From Actinomycetes bacterium (GTDB lineage: Bacteria; Actinomycetota; Acidimicrobiia; Acidimicrobiales; CADCSY01): DNA of 41,867 nt. The notes under the pieces were generated by a model that was not told the origin of the DNA, made no database searches, and was given only the letters and a program-made list of their open reading frames with translations. Below are positions 1 to 7,386 of this stretch, piece after piece. Location: assembly GCA_025464025.1 (NCBI GenBank), contig JAODBP010000129.1, forward strand, positions 1-41,867, read 5' to 3'. The translations under genes and the position numbers were made by a program. The first letter of the stretch is position 1. Each line of letters begins with the position of its first letter.

Positions 1-87
1 GTCGAGGTCGGCACCCACGAGGAGCTCCTGGCCAAGCGTGGCCAGTACGCGTCGTTGTACGACATCCAGGCCAGCGCCTACCGGTAA
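1..87 (+). CDS. ABC transporter ATP-binding protein, C-terminal end (partial)
   Basis: Only the last 28 codons are in the window, read in frame 1 to TAA at 85-87. The visible end (VEVGTHEELLAKRGQYASLY) is the tail that follows the H-loop in exporter-type ABC ATPases, where the '(R/V)E.GTHEELL...G.YA.LY' pattern is nearly invariant. It is therefore probably the C-terminus of an ABC exporter with fused membrane and ATPase domains. A second complete exporter of the same class lies at 1965-3851 on the other strand, so the two may be related, but they are separated by hicAB and a secreted protein. The body of the gene is outside the window. Confidence 0.8.
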   Translation, partial: VEVGTHEELLAKRGQYASLYDIQASAYR

Positions 88-100
88 GCGGTCGACCGCT

Positions 101-126
101 GGTGCGGGCCCTCGCGGGCCCGCACC
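101..126. terminator. Strong hairpin, likely bidirectional terminator
   Basis: A perfect 11-bp stem (GGTGCGGGCCC at 101-111 pairing with 116-126) closes a TCGC tetraloop. It sits 14 bp after the ABC exporter stop and just beyond the stop of the minus-strand gene at 134, so it can serve both convergent transcripts. There is no T-run on either side, which is common in very GC-rich actinobacterial terminators. Confidence 0.65.
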
Positions 127-133
127 GGGACGA

Positions 134-736
134 TCAGCCGGCCGGCTGGTTACGGCCGTGGGTGGCGACGTAGCTCACGCAGTCACCCTGGTTCTTGAAC
201 AGGTTGAACGTCCGCCAACCGTCGGCCTTGCACTGCGCCTTGTCGGTCGGGACGGCCGGGGCCGCCGGGGTCACGGTGATCGTGACGGTCATGGAGCCGG
301 AGTTGTCGCCGTAGCACCAGTCACAGACGCTCGGGTTGAAGTCGTTGTCGGCGAGCAGCAGCGTGCCCGGGCCGGCGATGGTGGTCGGGCCGACGCCGAC
401 GGCGAACCAGGTGGTGCCGCCGTCGAGGGAGCCGATGAGGGAGCCGCCGCGCGCCGTCGGGGCGACGAAGTCGGCGTTGAAGCCGTCGACGATGCCGTTG
501 GCATCCGTGGGGCAGCCGCCGCCGCAGGTGTCCCACACGCCGGCGGCGGTGATCGTGGCGCTGTCGCCGGCGGTGAGGGTGACGCCCGTGGCGTTGGGTC
601 GCACCGATGCCTGGACGGTGGCGACGGTGACGGTGCTCGCCGCGCTGGCCGCGGGGGCGAGGGCGATGCCCGTGACGGACGCGACCAGGGTCGCGAGGGA
701 AGCGAGCGCGAGGCGCGCCCGGTGGTCGAGGTTCAT
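134..736 (-). CDS. Secreted PA-IL (LecA)-like carbohydrate-binding protein
   Basis: 200 aa. Residues 1-33 form a Sec signal peptide (Arg at 6 and 8, a hydrophobic core, then an APAASA cleavage region). The middle (about 45-155) has the pattern of PA-IL/LecA-like beta-sandwich domains: a 'GD..TITA.G.W' strand, a 'GSLIGSLDGGT.WF.VG' strand, a 'GTL.L..ND' strand and a 'YGDNSGS..VTI' ending. Cys pairs in CGGGC and CDWC could form disulfides outside the cell. The last 35 residues carry the 'CKADGW..F..FKNQGDCVSYV' motif found at the C-terminus of many actinobacterial exported proteins. The role is inferred as extracellular sugar or surface binding; the ligand is unknown. The gene appears monocistronic. 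Confidence 0.7.
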   Translation of the reverse strand: MNLDHRARLALASLATLVASVTGIALAPAASAASTVTVATVQASVRPNATGVTLTAGDSATITAAGVWDTCGGGCPTDANGIVDGFNADFVAPTARGGSLIGSLDGGTTWFAVGVGPTTIAGPGTLLLADNDFNPSVCDWCYGDNSGSMTVTITVTPAAPAVPTDKAQCKADGWRTFNLFKNQGDCVSYVATHGRNQPAG

Positions 737-944
737 GCGGAAGCCTTCTGGTGGGTGGTCCCGTGGACCACGGGCGGGGGTGCATCCTCGCCGGGCCGGC
801 CTGCAGCGGCCATGGTCGGAACGGGTGGTTCGCCGTTCACGGACCGAGCACGGCTCAGAGGACCGGCTCGACGATCCGAGGTCCGGCCCTCGAGGTGTCC
901 TTCGGCCAGTGGCAGAAGCTGGCGCCGGCGTGGGGGCAAGGCCT

Positions 945-1553
945 TCAGCGCTTCTTGTTCCGCTTCGTCGGGGTTGCCTGATGGATGGTCGAAGCTGCGG
1001 TGGCCTTCTTCGGGTTCCTGCTGTTGCCCTTCGAGGTCGTGAACCGACCGGTCGCTGCCGTGCGGCTTACCTTGGGGTTGCCGACCTCGCGGGAGGTGAG
1101 CAGCCCCTTCGCCTCCTTCCGCCCGGCGACCGCGGTGCTCATCATGTCGACCACTGCAACCGCCACGGAGTCCGAGCCGGCGAGCAGCTGGTGGATCCGG
1201 CTGTGCGAGAGGTCGAGCAGCTCGCCGACGTCCCTCGTGCTCAAGCTCGCGGCCGAGAGCGCTGCCACCGCTCGCCCTCGAGTGCGCTCGGCGACCTCGG
1301 CGGCGTCGTCAGCAGCCCGCCGTGCCGTCCGCGCCTCGTCGAGCGCCTTCTCGGCGGCGCTCGGAAGCTTCACCGTCTCGATCAGCCCGAACTGCTGCTC
1401 GTCGTCCAGGTCCTCCATGAGAGCGATCACCTCACGGACACGGCTTCGGGCGGAGACGAGCGTGCGAGCTTGCGTGTGTGCGCCCTTCACCTCGGGAGCG
1501 GAGGCGACCCACACCTCGCCGTCCCACTCGAGATCCACCAGGTAGTCGGTCAC
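945..1553 (-). CDS. hicB: HicB-family antitoxin with internal HTH and Lys-rich tail
   Basis: About 202 aa from the GTG at 1553. That GTG overlaps the TGA that would end hicA (GTGA, 4 bp), the classical coupling for toxin-antitoxin pairs; an in-frame start at 1577 is possible but lies inside hicA. The N-terminus ('YLVDLEWDGEVWVASAPEV', then 'AHTQARTL..A...VREVIALM') is the HicB partial RNase H-like fold, which normally binds and blocks HicA. A charged helical stretch follows, then an HTH ('LSTRDVGELLDLSHSRIHQLL') typical of actinobacterial HicB proteins and likely to autoregulate the locus. The final 60 or so residues are rich in Lys, Arg, Ser and Thr and end in KRNKKR. This tail is longer than usual in the family. 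It may bind nucleic acid, or it may be read-through after loss of an earlier stop. Confidence 0.75.
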   Translation of the reverse strand: MTDYLVDLEWDGEVWVASAPEVKGAHTQARTLVSARSRVREVIALMEDLDDEQQFGLIETVKLPSAAEKALDEARTARRAADDAAEVAERTRGRAVAALSAASLSTRDVGELLDLSHSRIHQLLAGSDSVAVAVVDMMSTAVAGRKEAKGLLTSREVGNPKVSRTAATGRFTTSKGNSRNPKKATAASTIHQATPTKRNKKR

Positions 1554-1752
1554 GAGAGCCACCCTTCGCCGAGGCACGGGGCCAGGTCCGATTCGATCTT
1601 GTTCAGGAGCCCGATGCCGAGGGTCTCCCCGGGGGGTGCACCGGGACAGTCGTCGGGCAGCTCCCGCACCTCCAATGCTGATGGGAACCGCGCTGACGCT
1701 CCATGTCGCAACCCTTCGACCGAAGGAGCCGGACCAGCTCCCGTGCGGTCAT
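1550..1752 (-). pseudogene. hicA: HicA-family mRNA interferase toxin, frameshifted
   Basis: Read from the ATG at 1752, the frame gives a normal HicA start (MTARELVRLLRSKGCDMERQ then RGSHQHW, with the catalytic His in the RGSH motif at residue 24) and then the CGSC..TTVPVHP segment of the Cys-containing HicA branch. At the C6G4 run (plus-strand 1627-1636) the frame goes wrong and meets TGA at 1603-1605 after 49 codons. The missing C-terminus (GETLGIGLLNKIE then SDLAPCLGEGWL) is intact in the next frame, ending at the TGA at 1550. One added C or two deleted Cs restores a 66-67 aa toxin, the usual size. HicA cleaves mRNA in the translation machinery of its host. The locus is either an inactivated toxin with its antitoxin kept, a sequence error in a homopolymer, or a slippage site. 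Confidence 0.75.
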
Positions 1753-1774
1753 CCGCCTTGTGGTCACAGTCTAT

Positions 1775-1814
1775 GTATAGCGGACTGGACAGTTGTATGT
1801 ACAGGTCGCTATAC
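1775..1814. promoter_or_regulatory. Inverted repeat upstream of hicAB, probable operator/promoter region
   Basis: GTATAGCG (1775-1782) and CGCTATAC (1807-1814) are perfect 8-bp inverted arms separated by 24 bp. The interval is AT-rich (TTGTAT, TGTACA, TATACA words), unlike the surrounding 72% GC, and lies 23-62 bp ahead of the hicA ATG. HicB proteins with HTH domains repress their own operon by binding such palindromes. The -35/-10 assignment is not certain. Confidence 0.5.
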
Positions 1815-1964
1815 AATCGAGAGAGGAGCGCTCGGGCCTTCTGATCTCGTCCTCCGGAGGGTTGCGTTCATGACGAATGACCGCAGCAAGCAGTGAGCGG
1901 CGCAGGGCGATGGTCGTTCTCGCCGGACTCGCCTTCGGGTGAACGTCCGAGCCGGAGCCCGCAG

Positions 1965-3851
1965 CTAGAGCACCGGCTCCTCGCGGAGCAGGGCCCGGTA
2001 CAGGTCGGCGTACAACCCGGACTCGCCCATCAGCGTGACGTGGGTGCCCCGCTCGACGATCCTGCCCTCGTCGAGCACGAGGATCTGGTCGGCGGCCTGG
2101 ATGGTCGACAGGCGGTGGGCGATCACGATCGACGTCCGCCCCTCGAGGGCGACGGCCAGCGCCTCCTGGATGTGCAGTTCGTTCTCGGCGTCGAGGTGCG
2201 AGGTCGCCTCGTCGAGGATCACCACGGCCGGGTCCTTCAGCAGCATGCGAGCGATGGCCAGGCGCTGCTTCTCGCCGCCTGAGAGGCGGTGGCCCCGCTC
2301 GCCGACCACGGTGTCGTAGCCGTCGGCCAGCGCCGCCACCACGTGGTGGATGCGGGCCGCGGTGCACGCCGCGACCAGGTCCTCGTCGGTGGCATCGGGC
2401 TTGGCGTAGCGGAGGTTGTTGGCCACGGTGTCGTGGAACAGGTGCGGGTCCTGGCTCACCACGCCGATGGCCTGGCGGAGCGACTCCTGGGTCAGGTCGC
2501 GCACGTCGTGGCCGTCGACCCGGATGGCACCGGTGGTCACGTCGTAGAGCCGGGGCACGAGCTGCGAGAGCGTGGTCTTGCCGGCGCCCGAGGGGCCGAC
2601 GAGGGCCACGAGCTGGCCCGGCTCGAGCATGGTGGAGATGCCGGAGAGCACCCACTCACCGACCCGGGTGTCGAGCGGGACGTCGCTCACGCCCTCGCCC
2701 TCGAGCGACGAGATCGAGAACTCCGACGCCGCCGGGTACTTGAACCAGACGTCGTCGATCTCGATGCGGCCCGTGGGGTCGACGAGGTCGACCGCGCCCG
2801 GGCGGTCCTCGACCAGGCGGGGCGTGTCGAGCAGCTCGAACACCCGCTCGAACGAGACGAGCGCCAGCAGCACGTCGAGGCGGGCGTTGGTGAGCGCGGT
2901 GAGCGGCTGGTAGATCCGCACGACGAAGGCGGCCATGGCCACCAGGGCGCCGATCGAGAGGCTGCCGGCGATCACCTGCCTGGCACCGAGCCAGTAGATG
3001 ACGGCGGTGCCGACCGCCGCCACCAGGGCCAGCGCCCCGAAGAAGACCCGGCCGAGCATGGCGCTGCGGATGCCGATGTCGCGGACCCGGCCGGCCTTGC
3101 GGGCGAAGGACTCGACCTCGGCGTCGTGGCGGCCGAACAGCTTCACCAGCAGGGCGCCGGAGACGTTGAAGCGCTCGGTCATCTGGGCGTTCATCGACGC
3201 GTTGAGCTCCATGCCCTCGCGCGTGACGTCCTGCAGGCGGGCGCCGACCCGGTTGGCCGGGATGATGAAGACGGGCAGGACGATGACGGCGAGGAACGTG
3301 AGCCGCCAGTCGATGGCGATCATGGCCCCGAGGGTGGTGCCGAGGGTGAGGGCGTTGCCGACGACCGTGCCGAGCGTGCCGGTGAGGGCCCGCTGGGCGC
3401 CGATGACGTCGTTGTTCATCCGGCTCACCAGGGCGCCGGTCTGGGTGCGGGTGAAGAAGGCGATCGGCATGCGGTGCACGTGGTCGTACAACGCGGTGCG
3501 CAGGTCGAAGATCAGGCCCTCGCCGATGGCGGCGGAGTACCAGCGCTGGGCCAGGTCGAGCCCGGCGCCGGCCACGGCGGCGGCGACCGTGACCAGGGCC
3601 AGGACGGTGACGAGGCCCTTGTCCTTCTCGGGGATGGCGTGGTCGATGATCGCCTTGAACAGCAGGGGCGGGGCCAGGCCGAGGAGGGCGCTCGCGGTGA
3701 TGACGAGGAGGAAGACCAGGAGCTGGCGCCGGTAGGCCCGGGTGAAGCGCCACACCCGGCGGACGAGCTGGCGGTTGACCTGCTTGGTCGCGTCGAGGTC
3801 CTCACGGCCGGCGCGCCGGAACACGACCATCGGGGGACCACCGGGATGCAT
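1965..3851 (-). CDS. ABC exporter half-transporter, fused membrane and ATPase domains
   Basis: 628 aa from the ATG at 3851 (an internal ATG at 3830 is an alternative). Residues 40-330 are the exporter membrane domain, with about six helices and the coupling motif region 'MPIAFFTRTQTGALVSR'. The ATPase domain (about 360-620) is complete: Walker A GPSGAGKTT at 419-427, Q-loop VVSQDPHLF, signature LSGGEKQR at 523, Walker B VVILDEAT at 543, and the H-loop His at 579. A stretch at 375-400 between the first ATPase beta strand and Walker A is longer than usual. The family (ABCB/MsbA-like) exports lipids, peptides or drugs as homo- or heterodimers; no substrate can be read from the sequence. It is transcribed away from the catabolic operon that starts at 3933. 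Confidence 0.9.
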   Translation of the reverse strand: MHPGGPPMVVFRRAGREDLDATKQVNRQLVRRVWRFTRAYRRQLLVFLLVITASALLGLAPPLLFKAIIDHAIPEKDKGLVTVLALVTVAAAVAGAGLDLAQRWYSAAIGEGLIFDLRTALYDHVHRMPIAFFTRTQTGALVSRMNNDVIGAQRALTGTLGTVVGNALTLGTTLGAMIAIDWRLTFLAVIVLPVFIIPANRVGARLQDVTREGMELNASMNAQMTERFNVSGALLVKLFGRHDAEVESFARKAGRVRDIGIRSAMLGRVFFGALALVAAVGTAVIYWLGARQVIAGSLSIGALVAMAAFVVRIYQPLTALTNARLDVLLALVSFERVFELLDTPRLVEDRPGAVDLVDPTGRIEIDDVWFKYPAASEFSISSLEGEGVSDVPLDTRVGEWVLSGISTMLEPGQLVALVGPSGAGKTTLSQLVPRLYDVTTGAIRVDGHDVRDLTQESLRQAIGVVSQDPHLFHDTVANNLRYAKPDATDEDLVAACTAARIHHVVAALADGYDTVVGERGHRLSGGEKQRLAIARMLLKDPAVVILDEATSHLDAENELHIQEALAVALEGRTSIVIAHRLSTIQAADQILVLDEGRIVERGTHVTLMGESGLYADLYRALLREEPVL

Positions 3852-3932
3852 GTGGTCAGGGTACGTGGCCGGATCCGTAATCCCGCTTACGGACCGTGCA
3901 CGCCGCCGCTGACCTGAGTAGAAATGTGAACG

Positions 3933-4673
3933 GTGCACGCATCTTTCGAGCCCTCGCCCGACCTGCTGCTGCCGCCCCTGTCGCCGCGGGCCGAGCTGGC
4001 CATCCTCGCCCGGGCCCTGCACCGCGAGGGCTACGAGGAGCACATCGCCGGCCACCTCTCGTACAAGCAGCCCGACGGCACCTTGCTGGTCAACCCGTAC
4101 CACCTCCGCTGGGACGAGCTGCGGGCCGAGCACATCTGCCGCATCGACCTCGACGGCAACGTGCTCGAGGGTGACTGGTTCGTGAGCCTGGCCATCCAGC
4201 TCCACCTCGCCCTGCACCGGGCGCGCGACATCGGCGTGGCCGTGCACAACCACCCGCGCTGGGGGACGGTGTGGGCCGCCCTGCAGCGCGTACCGCCGGT
4301 GCACGACCAGACCTCGGCGATCATCCACGGCGACATCGCCCTCCACGACGACTACGGCACCCCGGTCGCCGACGCCGACGAGGCCGAGGGGGTCGTCACC
4401 TCGCTCGGGGACCGCAACGTCGCCCTCCTCGCCCACCACGGCGTGCTCGTGCTCGGCGACGACCCGGGCCAGGCCTACGCCCGGGCCATGAGCCTCGAGT
4501 GGCGGTGCCGGATGGCGTGGCACGTCGAGGCGGCCGGCGGGGCCGCACCGATGCCGGTCGAGCCGGCCGAGAAGCTGGCCCGGGGCATCGACCGCCGGGG
4601 CTACCTCGGGCTCTGGGAGGCCATGGCCCGCCAGGAGATCCAGCTCGACCCCCGGGTCCTGGAGGAGGAGTAG
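3933..4673 (+). CDS. Class II aldolase/adducin-family protein
   Basis: 246 aa from a GTG start. The fold family (FucA/AraD-like) uses a Zn or other divalent ion held by His residues to cleave or form C-C bonds, or to decarboxylate. The metal sites are visible: the 'VHNHPRWGTV' motif near residue 108 and the 'LLAHHGVLVLG' motif near residue 170. An 'IAGHLSYK.PDGT.LVNP' N-terminal segment matches the substrate and phosphate-loop region, but the exact phosphate-binding residues of FucA are not conserved, so the substrate may not be a sugar phosphate. It is the first gene of a five-gene coupled operon; its TAG stop overlaps the next GTG by one base. Likely a lyase or hydrolase in the catabolism of an unknown carboxylic or aromatic compound. 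Confidence 0.8.
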   Translation: MHASFEPSPDLLLPPLSPRAELAILARALHREGYEEHIAGHLSYKQPDGTLLVNPYHLRWDELRAEHICRIDLDGNVLEGDWFVSLAIQLHLALHRARDIGVAVHNHPRWGTVWAALQRVPPVHDQTSAIIHGDIALHDDYGTPVADADEAEGVVTSLGDRNVALLAHHGVLVLGDDPGQAYARAMSLEWRCRMAWHVEAAGGAAPMPVEPAEKLARGIDRRGYLGLWEAMARQEIQLDPRVLEEE

Positions 4674-5932
4674 TGGCGGACCGCCGCTCCAACCTGGCCG
4701 AGCTGGCGGCCCGCCAGCAGCGCACCGAGACGGTGACGTTCATCGACGAGCAGGCACCGGAGGCCATCTTCTGCCCGATCGTGTCGGTGGACGACCACGC
4801 CCTCGAGCCGCCGACCACGTTCGTCGATCGCGTCCCCGCCGCCATGCGTGACCGGGCGCCCCGGGTCGAGGTCGACGACGACGGCTTGCCCCGGTGGGTC
4901 GTCGAGCACCACCGCCTGCCGATCCTCTTCGCCAACGGAGCCGCCGGCCGCGTCATCGAGGAGTGGCGGGGCGCGGCGTTCTGCCGCTACGAGGACTTCC
5001 GGGCCTCGGTCAGCGACCCGGTCGCCCGGCTGGCCGACATGGACCAGGCCGGCATCTGGGCCTCGCTGTGCTTCGGCTCGACGCTGTGGGGCTTCGCCGG
5101 CAGCCGGTTCTCCCGCATGAAGGAGGCCGAGCTGGGCCTCGCCTCGCTCCGGGCGTGGAACGACTGGATGCTCGACGAGTGGTGCGCCACCGACCGCGAC
5201 CGCTACCTCCCGTGCCAGCTCCCGTGGCTGGCCGACCCCGAGATCGCCGCCGCCGAGGTCCGGCACAACGCCGAGCGCGGCTTCACGTCGGTGAGCTTCT
5301 CCGAGAACCCCGAGGGCCTGGGCTTCGGCTCGATCTACGGCGGCCACTGGGACCCGTTCTTCCGGGCCTGCGCCGAGACCGGCACGGTGGTGAACCTGCA
5401 CGTCGGCTCGTCGGGCCGCACGTCGAACCCGTCGACCGCATCGCCGCCCGAGGTGATCGCTGCCCTCTTCCCGCTGTCGGGCATCGAGACCGTCGTCGAC
5501 TGGATCTACGCCCGCATCCCGATCGAGCACCCCGACCTGAAGGTCGTGCTCTCCGAGGCTGGCCTGTCCTGGGTGCCGATGGTGGCGGAGCGGCTGCGCC
5601 GGGCCCACCGCCACGTCCCCACGTCCGACGTGTGGTCGGCCAGCGACCCCGACCCGGTCGAGCTGCTCCACCGCAACTTCTGGTTCGCCTCGCTGGAGGA
5701 CCCGGCCGGGTTCGCCATGCTCGACCGCATCGGCGTCGACCACGTGATGGTCGAGACCGACATCCCGCACATGGACTCCACCTGGCCCGGCTGCCAGGCC
5801 ATGCTCCGCAGCGAGATGGTGGGCTTGACCCCGGACACGATCCGCAAGGTCGCCTTCGAGAACGCCTGCGCCCTGTACCGCCACCCGCTCCCGCCGGCCG
5901 CGCTCGTCGACCGCGCCGACTTCGGGCTCTAG
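4673..5932 (+). CDS. Amidohydrolase-2 (ACMSD-like) metal-dependent hydrolase/decarboxylase
   Basis: 419 aa from the GTG at 4673, which shares a base with the TAG of the upstream gene. The sequence begins its core with 'PIVSVDDH.LEPP' (D41, H42), the variant of the amidohydrolase HxH motif used by the ACMSD/amidohydrolase-2 group. A further metal His is in NLHVGSSG near residue 243 and the catalytic Asp is in 'ETDIPHMDSTWP' (D363). The 'VVLSEAGLSWVPMV.ERL' helix is typical of the group. Members hydrolyse or decarboxylate aromatic or cyclic acids in degradation pathways. With an aldolase, SDR, hydratase and CoA ligase around it, a role in ring-fission or side-chain degradation is the best inference; the substrate is unknown. 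Confidence 0.85.
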   Translation: MADRRSNLAELAARQQRTETVTFIDEQAPEAIFCPIVSVDDHALEPPTTFVDRVPAAMRDRAPRVEVDDDGLPRWVVEHHRLPILFANGAAGRVIEEWRGAAFCRYEDFRASVSDPVARLADMDQAGIWASLCFGSTLWGFAGSRFSRMKEAELGLASLRAWNDWMLDEWCATDRDRYLPCQLPWLADPEIAAAEVRHNAERGFTSVSFSENPEGLGFGSIYGGHWDPFFRACAETGTVVNLHVGSSGRTSNPSTASPPEVIAALFPLSGIETVVDWIYARIPIEHPDLKVVLSEAGLSWVPMVAERLRRAHRHVPTSDVWSASDPDPVELLHRNFWFASLEDPAGFAMLDRIGVDHVMVETDIPHMDSTWPGCQAMLRSEMVGLTPDTIRKVAFENACALYRHPLPPAALVDRADFGL

Positions 5933-6613
5933 GTGTTCAGCGTCGCCGGCAAGCGGGTGCTCGTCACCGGCGGCTCCTCGGGCATCGGGGCCATGCTGGC
6001 GGCCGGGTTCCGAGTCGCCGGGGCCGAGGTGACGTCGGTCAGCCGCACCGAGGGCGACGACGTGTCCACCGAGGCAGGCTGCCAGGCGATCGCCGCCGGC
6101 ATCGAGGGACCGCTCGACGTGCTGGTGAACAACGCCGGCGCCACGGCCATGGTCCCGCTGGAGGACATGGACGATGCGACGTGGGACGACGTGCTGTCGG
6201 TGAACCTCAAGGCCGTCAGCCACCTCACCCGGTTCCTGCTCCCGAACCTCCGGGCTGCGGCGGCGCCGGCTCGTGTGATCAACATCGGCTCCCTGTCGGG
6301 CGAGCGGGTCGGCAACCTCGACAACTACGCCTACACGTCGTCGAAGGCCGCCCTCCACCACCTCACCCGCCACCTCGCCCGCCGGCTGGCACCCGAGATC
6401 ACGGTGAACGCCATCGCCCCCGGGCCGTTCGAGTCGAAGATGATGGCGCCGGTCCTCGAGGCGCACGGCGACGCCATCGCCCGTTCGGTCCCGCTCGGCC
6501 GCATCGGTGCCCCGGAGGACATCGCCGGCGCCGCCATCTACCTCGCGTCACCCGCGGCGGCGTGGGTGACCGGCACGATCCTGACCCTCGACGGAGGCCT
6601 CTCGCTGACATGA
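5933..6613 (+). CDS. Short-chain dehydrogenase/reductase (classical SDR)
   Basis: 226 aa, GTG start directly after the preceding TAG. The Rossmann glycine motif TGGSSGIG is at residues 13-20, NNAG near 67, the catalytic Ser in 'NIGSLSG' and the YxxxK pair in 'YAYTSSKAALHHL'. The C-terminus ('GRIGAPEDIAGAAIYLASPA') and 'LDGGL' are typical of classical 3-oxoacyl/alcohol dehydrogenases. It likely oxidises or reduces a hydroxy or keto group of an operon intermediate with NAD(P). At 226 aa it is slightly short for the family (about 250), with the missing length in the loop after the second beta strand. The stop overlaps the next gene's ATG (ATGA). Confidence 0.9.
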   Translation: MFSVAGKRVLVTGGSSGIGAMLAAGFRVAGAEVTSVSRTEGDDVSTEAGCQAIAAGIEGPLDVLVNNAGATAMVPLEDMDDATWDDVLSVNLKAVSHLTRFLLPNLRAAAAPARVINIGSLSGERVGNLDNYAYTSSKAALHHLTRHLARRLAPEITVNAIAPGPFESKMMAPVLEAHGDAIARSVPLGRIGAPEDIAGAAIYLASPAAAWVTGTILTLDGGLSLT

Positions 6614-7386
6614 GCCACTGCACGATCACCGAGCAGGACGGGATCATCACCGTCACCACCACCCGCCCGGAGAAGCTCAACGCCATCAGCCACGAGGTGA
6701 CGGCGGCGTACTGGGAGGCGGCCAACGCCCTGGCCGACCGCGACGACCTGCGGGTCATGGTGATCACCGCCGAGGGCCCGTACTTCACCGCTGGCCTCGA
6801 CCTCTCGTCGCTGGGCGGCAACCGGCCCGGCAACCCCGAGACCGAGCACCTCCACCCGGGCTGGAACTTCCGGCGCAACTACCGCAGCCACCACCTGCTC
6901 TACGACGAGTTCGAGGCCATCGAGAAGCCGATCATCCTGGCCGCCCAAGGCATCTGCCTCGGCGCCGGCGTCGAGATGGGCATGTCGTGCGACTTCCGGT
7001 TCTGCACGCCCAGCGCCACGTTCCGCGTGCCCGAGGTCCGCCTCGGCGCCATCGCCGGCAGCGGTGGCACCAGCCGGCTGACCCGCATGATCGGGCCGGC
7101 GTGGGCCAAGTGGATGGCGATGGCGGCCATGCCGGTCGGTGCCGAGCAGGCCAAGACGATCGGCCTCGTCCATGACATCTTCCCGGAGGAGACGTTCATG
7201 GACGACGTCTACGCCTTCTGCCGCCAGCTGATCGAGATCGATGCCGAAGCACTCGGCATCGCCAAGCTCGCCGTCGACATCTTCGCCGACGTGCAGGACC
7301 GGACCGTCCAGCGCCACATCGACCGCATGGCGGTGAGGCTCACGTGGGACCAGTTCGAGCAGAGCATGAAGAAGTTCCAGAAGTGA
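6610..7386 (+). CDS. Enoyl-CoA hydratase/isomerase (crotonase) family protein
   Basis: 258 aa. The ATG at 6610 overlaps the SDR stop by 4 bp. Crotonase features seen: 'TRPEKLNAIS' at the N-terminus, the 'FTAGLDLSSL' oxyanion-hole segment, 'KPIILAAQGICLGAGVEM' with the second oxyanion Gly, and 'CDFRFCTPSATFRVPEVRLGA' with the Glu at the position of the catalytic acid. Family members hydrate, isomerise or hydrolyse acyl-CoA thioesters in the cytoplasm. The downstream CoA ligase overlaps by 4 bp (GTGA), so the two probably act in sequence on a CoA-activated acid. Which crotonase reaction it performs cannot be decided here. Confidence 0.9.
   Translation: MSHCTITEQDGIITVTTTRPEKLNAISHEVTAAYWEAANALADRDDLRVMVITAEGPYFTAGLDLSSLGGNRPGNPETEHLHPGWNFRRNYRSHHLLYDEFEAIEKPIILAAQGICLGAGVEMGMSCDFRFCTPSATFRVPEVRLGAIAGSGGTSRLTRMIGPAWAKWMAMAAMPVGAEQAKTIGLVHDIFPEETFMDDVYAFCRQLIEIDAEALGIAKLAVDIFADVQDRTVQRHIDRMAVRLTWDQFEQSMKKFQK

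Noticed and set aside
733..939. Minus-strand 68-codon frame between hicB and the lectin-like gene
   Set aside because: Composition like non-coding high-GC DNA, no ribosome site and no family; the interval 737-944 otherwise shows only weak dyads.
1860..1964. Short reading frame MTNDRSKQ with a GGAGGG upstream at 1870, near hicAB
   Set aside because: Only eight codons, no conserved context, no more than chance for this composition.
1965..4523. Very long minus-strand frame extending the ABC exporter upstream to 4523
   Set aside because: The extra 224 codons lie antisense to the aldolase gene and have no similarity to exporter N-termini; the membrane domain starts normally from 3851.
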